Part shown: piece after piece, positions 8,109-16,831 of the stretch
How the letters are laid out: every line of letters starts with the position of its first letter
Position numbering within the stretch: the stretch's first letter is position 1
From: Streptomyces olivaceus
GTDB taxonomy: Bacteria; Actinomycetota; Actinomycetes; Streptomycetales; Streptomycetaceae
Length of the DNA stretch: 64,000 bases
Reading direction: 5' to 3'
Assembly: GCF_000721235.1 (NCBI RefSeq)
Contig: NZ_JOFH01000003.1
Span: 1-64,000 of the forward strand
Made by a program: the position numbers and the translations under genes
Notes under the pieces: model-generated
What the model was told of the DNA's origin: nothing
The model's input: only the letters and a program-made list of their open reading frames with translations
Database searches by the model: none

Positions 8109-9065
8109 ATGCCGCACAGCTTCGACCTGCTCGTCGTCGGAGACGCCAATCCCGACGTCGTCCTCGGACCACTGGACGCACCGCTCGCCTTCGGCCAGCG
8201 CGAACAACTCGTCCCCGACGGCGCCCTCACCCTCGGCGGCTCCGCCGCGATCATGGCGTGCGGCGCGGCCCGCCTGGGGCTGCGGGTCGCCTTCGCCGGC
8301 CGGGTCGGCGACGACGACGCCGGGCGCTACATCCGCGCCGCCCTCGACTCCCACGGCGTGGACACCGGCGCCCTGCACACCGATCCGCGGCTGCCGACCC
8401 CCCTGACCGTGGTGCTGACCCAGGGGGAGGACCGCGCCATCGTCACGGCGCCGGGCACGCTGCCGGCCACGACGGCGGCGGACGTCCCGGCCGGCCTGCT
8501 CGCCTCGGTCCGGCACGTGCACGCCGCGTCGTACTTCCTGCTGCCCGCGCTCGCCGCCTCGCTGCCCGAACTGCTGGCCACGGCGCGCGCGCACGGCGCG
8601 ACGACGTCCCTCGACACCAACGACGACCCCTCGGGCCGCTGGGACCCGCCCGGCCTGGACGCCGTACTCGCGCACACCGACTACCTGCTGCCCAACGCGG
8701 CCGAGGCCCGGCGGCTGGCCGGGCTCGACGGCGCCGGCCTCGTGGAGTCCGCGGCGGCGCTCGCCGGCCGGGGGCCGACGGTCGTCGTCAAGAACGGGGC
8801 CGAGGGCGCCCTGTGCCACGACGGCGACACCCTGGTCACCACGCCCGGCATCCCGGCCCGGCCGGTGGACACGGTCGGGGCCGGCGACAGTTTCGACGCC
8901 GGTTTCGTCGCCGCGCTCCTCGCCGGGCTCGCCCTGCCCGAGGCCCTCGAACTCGCCGCCGTCTGCGGCGCGCTGTCCACCCGCGCGCACGGCGGCACCA
9001 CCGCCCAGCCCACCTGGGACGAAGCGTTCGCCCAGGTCACCCGCAACGGAAAGAACCCCGCATGA
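8109..9065 (+). CDS. PfkB-family carbohydrate kinase
   Basis: A 318-residue cytoplasmic sugar kinase of the ribokinase/PfkB superfamily. Motif 1 is GGSAAIMACGAARLG (about residues 39-53), the Gly-rich lid region. Motif 2, with the anion hole and catalytic Asp, is DTVGAGDSFDAGFVAALLAG at about 255-274. The family phosphorylates a hydroxyl of a furanose or aminosugar using ATP. Its stop codon overlaps the start of the GH4 gene by 4 nt, so the two are probably made together. By context it should phosphorylate a monosaccharide released from the imported oligosaccharide; the exact sugar, perhaps a galactosamine derivative, is inference. Confidence 0.88.
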   Translation: MPHSFDLLVVGDANPDVVLGPLDAPLAFGQREQLVPDGALTLGGSAAIMACGAARLGLRVAFAGRVGDDDAGRYIRAALDSHGVDTGALHTDPRLPTPLTVVLTQGEDRAIVTAPGTLPATTAADVPAGLLASVRHVHAASYFLLPALAASLPELLATARAHGATTSLDTNDDPSGRWDPPGLDAVLAHTDYLLPNAAEARRLAGLDGAGLVESAAALAGRGPTVVVKNGAEGALCHDGDTLVTTPGIPARPVDTVGAGDSFDAGFVAALLAGLALPEALELAAVCGALSTRAHGGTTAQPTWDEAFAQVTRNGKNPA

Positions 9066-10387
9066 GCACCGCCCACCCGACCGCACCCAAGATCACCTTC
9101 GTCGGAGCAGGCAGCGTCGTCTTCACCCAGGGCCTGCTCGCCGACCTCTTCGCGTTCGACGAGCTGAAGTCCGCGCACATCGCGCTGCACGACATCGACC
9201 CGGAGCGGCTGGCCACCGCGAAGGCTGCGGCCGAGTACATCGCCGCCGAGCGCGGCGCCAAGCCGCGCGTCACCGCGCACGCCGACCGCCGCGAGGCCCT
9301 GGCCGGCGCCGACTTCGTCATCAACATCGTGCAGGTCGGCATGCGCGAGGCCACCCGCACCGACTTCGAGGTGCCGGCCCGCCACGGCCTGCGCCAGACC
9401 ATCGGCGACACCCTCGGGGTCGGCGGCATCTTCCGCGCCCTGCGCACCTTCCCGCTGCTCAAGGCGCTCGGCGAGGACATCGCCGAGGTGTGCCCGGACG
9501 CCTGGCTGCTCAACTACACCAACCCGATGGCGATGAACGTCCAGTACCTCGCCGAGGCGACCGGCCTGACGCGGGTGGTGGGTCTGTGCCACTCTGTGTA
9601 CTGGACGGTCCAGGGCCTGTGCGACCTGCTGAAGGTCCCCTACGACGAGGTCACCTACCGGGCCGCGGGCGTCAACCACCAGGCGTGGGTGCTGCGCCTG
9701 GAGCACGGGGGCGAGGACCTGTACCCGCGCCTCGACGCCCTGATCGCCGAGGACGAGCAGCTGCGCCGCCGGGTCCGCATCGACATGTACCGGCGCCTGG
9801 GCGCCTACCCGACCGAGACGAGCGAGCACTCCTCCGAGTACGTGCCCTGGTACCTGCACCACGACAGCGAGGTCGACCGGCTGCGGCTGCCCGTCGGCGC
9901 CTACCTGGACATCGTCGACGAGAACATGGCGGAGTACGAGCGGACCCGGGACGCGCTGGCGTGCGGTGCGCCGCTGACCGTCGAGGGCACCATGGAGTAC
10001 GCGCCCCAGATCATCCACAGCATCGTGACCGGCACCCCCCGCACGGTCTACGGCAACGTGCCCAACCGGGGCCTGATCGAGAACCTGCCCGCCCGCGGCA
10101 CGGTCGAGGTGCCGTGCCTGGTCGACTCCGCGGGCATCCAGCCCACCCGGGCCGGCTCGCTGCCGCCGCAGCTGGCGGCCCTCAACCGCGCCTACCTGAG
10201 CACCACCGACCTGGTGGTGCGGGCGGCGACGGAGAACGACCCGCGGCACATCAGGCACGCCGCGATGGCCGACCCGGCGACGGCGGCGAGCCTGCGGGTG
10301 GAGCAGATCTGGCAGCTGTGCGACGACATGGTCCGCGCCCACGGGGACCTGCTGCAGCCGGGGCTGCGGGCGGCGCTCCCCCTCTGA
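9062..10387 (+). CDS. GH4-family alpha-glycosidase (MelA-like)
   Basis: A 441-residue cytoplasmic glycosidase of family GH4, which cleaves by an NAD+-assisted oxidation, elimination and reduction mechanism and also needs a divalent metal. The Rossmann start is KITFVGAGSVVFTQGLL. The family blocks are NIVQVGMREATRTDFEVP, LLNYTNPMAMN, GLCHSVYWT (Cys and His metal region, about residues 177-185), and AAGVNHQAWVLRLE. The closest well-known relatives are alpha-galactosidases (MelA), so an alpha-galacto or alpha-galactosamino bond is the best guess. It is the last gene of the operon and is followed by a 15-bp terminator hairpin. ATG 9062 overlaps the kinase stop. Confidence 0.88.
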   Translation: MSTAHPTAPKITFVGAGSVVFTQGLLADLFAFDELKSAHIALHDIDPERLATAKAAAEYIAAERGAKPRVTAHADRREALAGADFVINIVQVGMREATRTDFEVPARHGLRQTIGDTLGVGGIFRALRTFPLLKALGEDIAEVCPDAWLLNYTNPMAMNVQYLAEATGLTRVVGLCHSVYWTVQGLCDLLKVPYDEVTYRAAGVNHQAWVLRLEHGGEDLYPRLDALIAEDEQLRRRVRIDMYRRLGAYPTETSEHSSEYVPWYLHHDSEVDRLRLPVGAYLDIVDENMAEYERTRDALACGAPLTVEGTMEYAPQIIHSIVTGTPRTVYGNVPNRGLIENLPARGTVEVPCLVDSAGIQPTRAGSLPPQLAALNRAYLSTTDLVVRAATENDPRHIRHAAMADPATAASLRVEQIWQLCDDMVRAHGDLLQPGLRAALPL

Positions 10388-10408
10388 TCCGCGCGGAGCG
10401 GCCGGACT

Positions 10409-10448
10409 GGTGCGGCCCCGCGTACGGGGGAGAACGCGGGGCCGCACC
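10409..10448 (+). terminator. Terminator of the GH114-ABC-GH4 operon
   Basis: Perfect 15-bp stem with arms ggtgcggccccgcgt (10409-10423) and acgcggggccgcacc (10434-10448) and a 10-nt loop. It begins 22 nt after the GH4 stop codon. There is no T-run, as is common in Streptomyces terminators. Confidence 0.8.
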
Positions 10449-10616
10449 TGCAAGCTATCGGAGTGTGCGGCGGCCTGCCAGACCCCTGCGCGACCCCGTC
10501 GTCCTCCGGCCCGCCCGGACCGTCACCCGAACGGCGGAGCGCAGGAATGGTCCGTACCGGGCGGTCCCCGGTCTGCGCGCTGCGTGCCGGGGTGTGCCGG
10601 GCTCACACTGGGGGGC

Positions 10617-13349
10617 ATGGGTTCCCTCGGTCCGACGGCCGTGTCGCGGCGCTTTCCCCCGGACCCGGCGAGCGCGGCGGCGGCCCGGGACTTCGTCCTC
10701 GGCGCGCTGCCGGGTACCGCATCGCACCTGGTGGACACGGCTCGGCTGCTGGCCGGCGAGCTGGCCGCCAACGCGGTGCTGCACGCGCGCACCGAGTTCG
10801 AGGTCGCCGTCCGGCGCCACGACGGCCGGGTGCGCGTACGGGTCACCGACCGCCGCCCGGACCGCGGCCCCGTACCGCAGGCGTGTCCGGCGTACGCCGG
10901 TACGGGGCAGGGGCTGGCGCTGGTGGAGCAGCTGGCCTCGCGGTACGGCGCCGACACGGACGGCGAGCACAAGACGGTCTGGTTCGAACTGTGGTCCGAC
11001 GGTCCGCCGCCCCCGGTGTCGGGGTGGGAGCCGGCCGTGTCGCCCTGTGCCTCGGAACGGTCCGTGACGCTCATCGACGTACCCGCCGCCCTGGACGCGG
11101 CCTGCCGGCAGCACCGGCACGCGATGCTGCGCGAGCTGACCTTCGCCGCCTCGTCGGCGGACCCGTACGGACTGTCGCCGGGCGACCTCGCGACGGCCGG
11201 CGACATCAGCAACGTGATCAGCGCCTGCGTCACCGCCGAGCTGGCGGGGCCGCTGCCGGAGTCCGATCTGCGCACGCTCTTCGTCGCCCTGCCGTCCGAC
11301 GCGGCCGAGGCGGTGCGCACCCTGCGCCGCGTCCTGGAACGCGCCGAGGAGGCGGCACGGGAGGAACGGCTCCTGACACTGCCGGGCCTGCCGCGCGGCC
11401 GTGCCTTCCAGGACTGGTTCTTCGACCAGATCGTGGGCCAGCTGGCCGGCGACCGGCCCACCGCGTGGACGGTGATGCCCCGCGACCCGGAGATCGGCGC
11501 GCTGGAAGTGGTGCCGTGGGACGCGGGTCAGGCGCGGACCAGCGGGCTGCCGACCGTGGCGGCCGACGAGGGGAACCGGATCATCGCGGCGAACGGCCCG
11601 GCGGCGGACCTGCTGGGCTGGGAGCCGGACGACCTCGTCGGCCGCAGGCTGACCACACTCATCCCCGAACACCTGCGCGAGCGGCACGCCGCGGCCTTCT
11701 CGTCGATGCTGCTCACCGGCCGCACCCGTATCGTGGGCCGCTCCGTACCGCTCCCCGCGCTGCACCGTGACGGCACCGTCGTCCCGGTCCGGCTGCACAT
11801 CCAGACGCAGGAGACGGCCGACGGACGCACCGTCTTCGTCGCCCAGCTCACCCCGCGGGCGACCACGTCGCCCGCCGTGCCGAGGGTGCCCGGGAACGGC
11901 CGGGAGACGGCCGAGGAGGCACCGGCGGGCGGACGGCCGCCCACCGCCCCCGGGCGGGTGAACCGCAGGGACGGCGCGGAGCGCGGCATGTCCGCCCTGG
12001 AACGGCTCTCCCTGCTGGCGGACCTGGCGGCGCACTTCAACGACACCCCGGACCTGACGGAGGGGCTGCGGACCGCCGGACGGCTGCTGACGCGTCGGCT
12101 GGCCGACTGGTGCGCGGTGGACCTGTTCACCGAGGACGAGCAGGTCGAACGGGTCTGCGTCGTCCACCGCGACCCCCGCGACCTGCGGCTCGGCGCCTAC
12201 GAGGGCAGGCTCCCGGCAGCGTCGGAGGACGCGCACGGACCGCTGGCCCGGGTGCTGCGCGGCGCGGGACCGCTGCTGCTCACCGACGTTCCCCCACCGG
12301 AGCGGGTGGCCGGCGCGCTGGACCGCCGCCACCTCGAACTGCTGCGCGCGCTCGGGGCGAGCAGCGCCGTCGTCGCTCCGCTGCGCGCCCGCCGGCGGAT
12401 CTTCGGCGCCCTGACCCTGGCCCGGGCGCCCGGCGCGCCCCCGTTCACCGAGGCGGACCTGGCGCTGGTCGACGACCTGGTGCACAGCCTGGCGCTGGGG
12501 GTGGACAACTCCCGCCTGTACGAGGCGTCCCGTTCCATCGCCGAGCGGCTCCAGCGCTCCCTGCTGACGAGCCTGCCGCAGGTCGACAACCTCCGGCTGG
12601 CGGCGCGCTACGCCGCCTCCTCGACCACCGCGCAGGTCGGCGGCGACTGGTACGACAGCTTCGTCCTGCCCGACGGGAACACCGCCGTGGCCATCGGGGA
12701 CGTCACGGGCCACAACCTGGACGCGGCCATCGCGATGAGCCAGCTGCGCAGCATGCTCCGCGGCATCGCCGTGGACCGCCAGGAACCTCCGGGCGAGGTG
12801 CTGCGCCGCCTCGACCTGGCCAACCACAGCCTGCACCAGGAGGCCACCGCGACCTGCGCCTACGGCTTCGTCGCGGGCCCCGCGCACGGCCCCTGGGAGC
12901 TGACCTACGCGTGCGCCGGCCATCCGCCGCCGCTGCTCACCACCCGGGAGGGCGGGACCCGCTACCTGGAGGACGGCGCCGGTCTGCTGCTCGGCATGGA
13001 CCCGACGCCGCCCCGGGCCAGTGCCCGGCACACCCTGCCGGCCCATTCGACGCTGCTGTTCTACACCGACGGCCTCGTCGAGCGCCGCGACGAGAACCTC
13101 GACGACGCCCTGGACCGGCTGCGCCGGCACACCGCCGATCTGGCGCGCGAGCCGCTCGACACGTTCTGCGACGAGCTGATGATCGGCCTCGGCGCCGACA
13201 ACGCCGACGACATCGCCCTCCTCGCGGTCCGCCCCTCGCCGCCCCCGGCCTGCGACGACGGTACCTGGACACTGGCGTCGCGTTCCCGTCCGGCCGGCGG
13301 TGCCGGTTGTGCCCGTTCGGGCAGCGCCTTGTGCCTTTCTGGCTCCTGA
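10617..13349 (+). CDS. Multidomain SpoIIE-type PP2C phosphatase with HATPase, PAS and GAF domains
   Basis: A 910-residue cytoplasmic signalling protein. Domains in order: an RsbW-like HATPase (about 10-130, with ELAANAVLHA and GTGQGLALVEQLAS), a linker region, PAS (about 315-410, NRIIAANGPAADLLGWEPDDLVG), GAF (about 460-635), and a SpoIIE/PP2C phosphatase (about 655-875, VGGDWYDSFVLPDGN, IGDVTGHNLDAAI, FYTDGLVERR, ADDIALL). Metal-binding Asp residues of the phosphatase are present. Such proteins control anti-sigma-factor antagonists by dephosphorylation, and the fused kinase-type domain may phosphorylate the same partner. No STAS or sigma gene is adjacent; the SigB-like gene of this window is 45 kb away. 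The C-terminal 35 residues are low-complexity. ATG 10617 precedes the HATPase directly. Confidence 0.88.
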   Translation: MGSLGPTAVSRRFPPDPASAAAARDFVLGALPGTASHLVDTARLLAGELAANAVLHARTEFEVAVRRHDGRVRVRVTDRRPDRGPVPQACPAYAGTGQGLALVEQLASRYGADTDGEHKTVWFELWSDGPPPPVSGWEPAVSPCASERSVTLIDVPAALDAACRQHRHAMLRELTFAASSADPYGLSPGDLATAGDISNVISACVTAELAGPLPESDLRTLFVALPSDAAEAVRTLRRVLERAEEAAREERLLTLPGLPRGRAFQDWFFDQIVGQLAGDRPTAWTVMPRDPEIGALEVVPWDAGQARTSGLPTVAADEGNRIIAANGPAADLLGWEPDDLVGRRLTTLIPEHLRERHAAAFSSMLLTGRTRIVGRSVPLPALHRDGTVVPVRLHIQTQETADGRTVFVAQLTPRATTSPAVPRVPGNGRETAEEAPAGGRPPTAPGRVNRRDGAERGMSALERLSLLADLAAHFNDTPDLTEGLRTAGRLLTRRLADWCAVDLFTEDEQVERVCVVHRDPRDLRLGAYEGRLPAASEDAHGPLARVLRGAGPLLLTDVPPPERVAGALDRRHLELLRALGASSAVVAPLRARRRIFGALTLARAPGAPPFTEADLALVDDLVHSLALGVDNSRLYEASRSIAERLQRSLLTSLPQVDNLRLAARYAASSTTAQVGGDWYDSFVLPDGNTAVAIGDVTGHNLDAAIAMSQLRSMLRGIAVDRQEPPGEVLRRLDLANHSLHQEATATCAYGFVAGPAHGPWELTYACAGHPPPLLTTREGGTRYLEDGAGLLLGMDPTPPRASARHTLPAHSTLLFYTDGLVERRDENLDDALDRLRRHTADLAREPLDTFCDELMIGLGADNADDIALLAVRPSPPPACDDGTWTLASRSRPAGGAGCARSGSALCLSGS

Positions 13350-13410
13350 CGCTCCGCCAGGACGCCGTTAGCCTCCCTCTCGTGAGCATCACGTCCCGGC
13401 GAGCGGCCAG

Positions 13411-14556
13411 GTGAACGAAGAGCGACTGACCGTGGCGGAGAGCGCCGACGGTACGGACGAGCAGGCAACCGGGCTGCCGGCCCGGCAGGAGCAGCCGGAA
13501 GAGCCGGAGCAGCGGCCCAAACGCAAGCGCCGGGGCCCCGGACCCTTCACCCTGCTGGTGCTTCCGGGCCTGGTGACGGTCACCGGCGTGGCCACGTTCC
13601 TCGCGCTGGGCGGCCTGCCGGCCCCGTGGCAGGACGATTCCGAGGCCAAGGGGAAGACGGCTGCCGACGTCGATCCCTCCTACATTCCGTGGCTTCGCAA
13701 GGCGGCCTCGGCGTGCACCGTCCTGGAGCCGTCCGTGCTGGCGGCCCAGATCGACCAGCTCTCCGGCTGGAGCGACGACACCGACGACCTCTCGGGCCAG
13801 AAGGGCATCGCCGCCTTCACCGACGGCGAATGGCGCACCTGGGGCAAGGACGACGACGGCAGCGGTACGTCGTCGCCCCGCGACCCGGCGGACGCCATCA
13901 TGGCGCTCGGCCGGCGGGACTGCTCCCTGGCCGGGAAGGTGACCGAACTGCGCACCGCGGGCCGGGTCAACGGCGACCTGGTGGACCTGACCCTGGCCGC
14001 GTACGCCACGGGACCGGACGCCGTGACCGAGGCCGGGCGCGTCCCCGCCGAGGCCAGGACCTACCTCGACGAGGTCAAGGCCCTGGTCCCCCGGTACGAG
14101 GCGCTCGACCGGGAGGACGCGGGCGGCGGTTCCGGCGGGGCGGCCGGCACCCTGCTGACCGCCCCGGTGAGCCCGCTGACCATCACCTCGCCCTACGGCT
14201 CGCGCGAGCACCCGCTGACCGGCGTGACCAAGCTGCACACCGGTGTGGACTTCGCCGCGCCCCAGGGGGCACAGATCGTCGCCGCGCGGAAGGGGCGTGT
14301 CGTGTTCGCCGCGGCCACGAGCGCGTACGGCAACCGCATCGTGATCGACCACGGAACCATCCAGGGCAAGCGGGTGGAGACGACGTACAGTCACCTCTCG
14401 GCCCTGGAGACGGCCGTGGGGCAGAGCGTCGAGGCCGGCACCCCGATCGGACGCGTCGGGTCCACCGGTCTGTCCACCGGCCCCCACCTGCACTTCGAGG
14501 TCATTCTCGACGGGTACTACACCGATCCGCGCCCGTGGGTCGTCGCGGGCGGTTAG
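13411..14556 (+). CDS. Membrane-anchored M23 (LytM) peptidoglycan endopeptidase
   Basis: A 381-residue protein with a basic, Glu-rich cytoplasmic N terminus, one membrane segment (FTLLVLPGLVTVTGVATFLAL, about 48-68), an extracellular helical region that resembles a lytic-transglycosylase-like fold (SYIPWLRKAASAC), and a C-terminal M23 zinc peptidase. Catalytic motifs are HTGVDFAAPQG (H..D, about residue 276) and GPHLHFEVILDG (H.H, about 360). Family members cut peptide crosslinks of the cell wall. GTG 13411 is used. The gene follows the phosphatase by 61 nt on the same strand, though a functional link is not evident. Confidence 0.85.
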   Translation: MNEERLTVAESADGTDEQATGLPARQEQPEEPEQRPKRKRRGPGPFTLLVLPGLVTVTGVATFLALGGLPAPWQDDSEAKGKTAADVDPSYIPWLRKAASACTVLEPSVLAAQIDQLSGWSDDTDDLSGQKGIAAFTDGEWRTWGKDDDGSGTSSPRDPADAIMALGRRDCSLAGKVTELRTAGRVNGDLVDLTLAAYATGPDAVTEAGRVPAEARTYLDEVKALVPRYEALDREDAGGGSGGAAGTLLTAPVSPLTITSPYGSREHPLTGVTKLHTGVDFAAPQGAQIVAARKGRVVFAAATSAYGNRIVIDHGTIQGKRVETTYSHLSALETAVGQSVEAGTPIGRVGSTGLSTGPHLHFEVILDGYYTDPRPWVVAGG

Positions 14557-14622
14557 CGCACCCGCGGCGGACGGCGGCCCGCGCGGGGGTTTGACCGGGC
14601 GAATCCCGTCGACAGACTCAGC

Positions 14623-16149
14623 ATGGGTAAGTCGAAGCGCGAGACGGAACGAAAGTACGAACCCTCCTCCTCGGGCGCCGGCGGCCTGCCGGACCTCACC
14701 GGCGCCGGTCCCGTCGCCGAGTCCGTCCCGGCCGGTGCCGACGAACTCGACGCCGTCTACCACGACACAGCGGATCTGCGGCTGGCCGCGGCCTCGGTCA
14801 CCCTGCGCCGCCGGACCGGTGGGGCGGACGCCGGCTGGCACCTCAAACTGCCGCTCGGCGGGGACACCCGGGAGGAGCTGCGGGCCGGGTTGTCGGACGA
14901 CGTGCCCGAGGAGCTGCGCGCGTTGGTGCTGTCGCGCACGCGGGGTGCGGAGCTGCTCCCGGTCGTCCGGATTAGGTCCGACCGTGCCGTGCGGCACCTG
15001 CGCGACGCCGAGGGCGGGCTGCTGGCCGAGGTGAGCCTGGACGAGGTGCGCGCGGAGTCCCTCCTGGCCGGCGGCGGACATGCCGAGTGGCGGGAGCTGG
15101 AGGTCGAACTCGCGGACGGCGTCCATGCCTCGCTGCTCGACACCGTGGAGAAGAGACTCCGCAAGAAGGGCGTCGTCCGGGCCGGCAGCCCCTCCAAACT
15201 CGCCCGGGCGCTGCGGGAGACGGGGGCGGCGGTGGCGCCGGTGCCGCCGTCGGGCGTGGTCGCCGGCTCCCCCGGCTCGTACGTGCTGGCGTACCTGCGG
15301 GAGCAGGTGGGCAGGCTGGTGGCACTGGATCCGGCGGTCCGGCGTGAACTGCCCGACGCGGTGCACCAGATGCGTGTGACGTGCCGGCGGCTGCGCGGCT
15401 GCCTGCGCTCGTACCGGTCGGTGCTCGACCGGCGGGTGACCGACCCGGTACGCGTGGAACTGCGCTGGCTGGCCGGTGAGTTGGGGGTGGCGCGCGACCA
15501 GGAGGTGCTGGGCGAACGGATCGGGGCCGCACTGGCGGAACTGCCGGAGGAACTCGTGCTGGGTCCCGTCGCGGCCCGGCTGCGGGTGTGGGAGGTCTCC
15601 CGCGACGCCGGCGCGCTGGCCCGGGCGCACCAGGCCCTGACCACGACCCGCCATCTGCGTCTCCTGGACGCTCTGGACGCCCTGGTCCGGCAGCCGCCGC
15701 TGCGGGCCGGGGCGCGGCGCAAGCCGGCCCGGGCGATGGCGCGGGCGGTGCTCAAGGAGTACGGCCGCTTCGCCGGGCGCGTGGAGCACGCGCTGGCGCA
15801 GCCGCCCGGCCGGGCGCGGGACGCGGAGCTGCACGAGGCGCGCAAGGCGGCCAAGAAGCTCCGCTACGCCGCCGAAGTGGCACGCGGGCCCCTGGGCAAA
15901 CCGGCAGCCCGGCTCGGCAAGCGGGCCAAGGCGGTGCAGCGGCTGCTCGGCGACCACCAGGACGCCGTCGTCGCCCAGGACGCCCTGCGGGAACTGGCGG
16001 TGGCGGCCCATGGGGCGGGTGAATCCGCCTTCACCTGGGGCCTGTTGCACGGCCGGGAGCGGGCGGTGGCCGAAGCCCGGCTGGCGGAGCTGCCCGGTGC
16101 GTGGCGGGCGGCGTCCGATCCCGCGCTGCGGGCGCCGCTCGGCCACTGA
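14623..16149 (+). CDS. CYTH-CHAD domain protein
   Basis: A 508-residue cytoplasmic protein combining an N-terminal CYTH domain (about 5-200; ETERKYE is the tunnel metal-binding ExExK-type strand, and LRRRTGGADAGWHLKLP carries the basic residues that hold triphosphate) with a C-terminal CHAD domain (about 220-500; VHQMRVTCRRLRGCLRSYR and LHEARKAAKKLRYAAE are its two conserved His/Arg/Lys helices). CYTH enzymes act on organic or inorganic triphosphates, and CHAD domains bind polyphosphate, so a role in polyphosphate handling is likely. ATG 14623. The coding strand continues from the upstream M23 gene after 66 nt. Confidence 0.85.
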   Translation: MGKSKRETERKYEPSSSGAGGLPDLTGAGPVAESVPAGADELDAVYHDTADLRLAAASVTLRRRTGGADAGWHLKLPLGGDTREELRAGLSDDVPEELRALVLSRTRGAELLPVVRIRSDRAVRHLRDAEGGLLAEVSLDEVRAESLLAGGGHAEWRELEVELADGVHASLLDTVEKRLRKKGVVRAGSPSKLARALRETGAAVAPVPPSGVVAGSPGSYVLAYLREQVGRLVALDPAVRRELPDAVHQMRVTCRRLRGCLRSYRSVLDRRVTDPVRVELRWLAGELGVARDQEVLGERIGAALAELPEELVLGPVAARLRVWEVSRDAGALARAHQALTTTRHLRLLDALDALVRQPPLRAGARRKPARAMARAVLKEYGRFAGRVEHALAQPPGRARDAELHEARKAAKKLRYAAEVARGPLGKPAARLGKRAKAVQRLLGDHQDAVVAQDALRELAVAAHGAGESAFTWGLLHGRERAVAEARLAELPGAWRAASDPALRAPLGH

Positions 16150-16180
16150 CCGGCGGCGCGCGCCCCACGCGGGGTGTCCG

Positions 16181-16585
16181 TCACGCCGCGCGGGACATCG
16201 CCTGCTCGCGTCGCCCTCGCACCTGGCGCGGCAGCTCGGCCACCGGCGTCGGCGGGGTGCGGACCACACCGACCCGGTAGGTGGTCCGGTCGGGGTCGGC
16301 TATCGGCTCGCCGAGCGTGATCCGGCCCGCGGCGTGCAGCGCGTCGCAGACGGCGGTCGGCAGCGCGGCGTAGCAGCCGCCCCGGCCGGTGACGGAGTCC
16401 AGCGGACGCCAGTAGCTGTATCTGCGCCGCCCGTCCTGGCGCACGGTGACGAAGACCGGGGTGCGCGCGTCGGCGACGACGCGGAGGACGTCGGCCTCGG
16501 GAGAGACGGGCTCGACGAGCCGTGAGCGGTGCCGGGCGCCACGCGGGACGGAGGTCAGCGGACGGGCTGCGGCGGTGAGGGGCAT
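16181..16585 (-). CDS. Conserved small protein, function unknown
   Basis: A 134-residue hypothetical protein with no signal peptide or membrane segment. Visible blocks are RLVEPVSPEADVLRVVADA, VFVTVRQDGRRRYSYWRPLD, ITLGEPIADPDRTTYRVGV and a basic C terminus. I know of similar uncharacterised Streptomyces proteins but no function. It converges with the CYTH-CHAD gene (31 nt apart) and is separated from pyruvate carboxylase by 246 bases that hold the carboxylase terminator and presumably this gene's promoter. ATG 16585. Confidence 0.65.
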   Translation of the reverse strand: MPLTAAARPLTSVPRGARHRSRLVEPVSPEADVLRVVADARTPVFVTVRQDGRRRYSYWRPLDSVTGRGGCYAALPTAVCDALHAAGRITLGEPIADPDRTTYRVGVVRTPPTPVAELPRQVRGRREQAMSRAA

Positions 16586-16769
16586 CGGTGATGGCCTTTC
16601 CGGGTCAATACTTCAAGATCTCCTACCCGGTCGGGCCGGTGTTGATCTCTGTCGGACCCCATTCTTCCTGACGGGACCGACAACTCTCGCCGGAATTACG
16701 GAATCTGCGCCCCCAAAATGATCTCCACCGGCGGACCGGCCGCGCCGCCGCCTCCTCCGCGTCCCGTCT

Positions 16770-16812
16770 CTCCGGTGCGCGCGCCCGGCGGAGGCGGGTG
16801 CGCGCACCGGAG
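16770..16812 (-). terminator. Terminator of pyruvate carboxylase gene
   Basis: Perfect 13-bp stem with arms ctccggtgcgcgc (16770-16782) and gcgcgcaccggag (16800-16812) and a 17-nt loop, just beyond the minus-strand stop at 16832. It could also protect the hypothetical gene at 16585 from read-through. Confidence 0.7.
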
Positions 16813-16831
16813 GGACGAACGGGCCCCCGCG

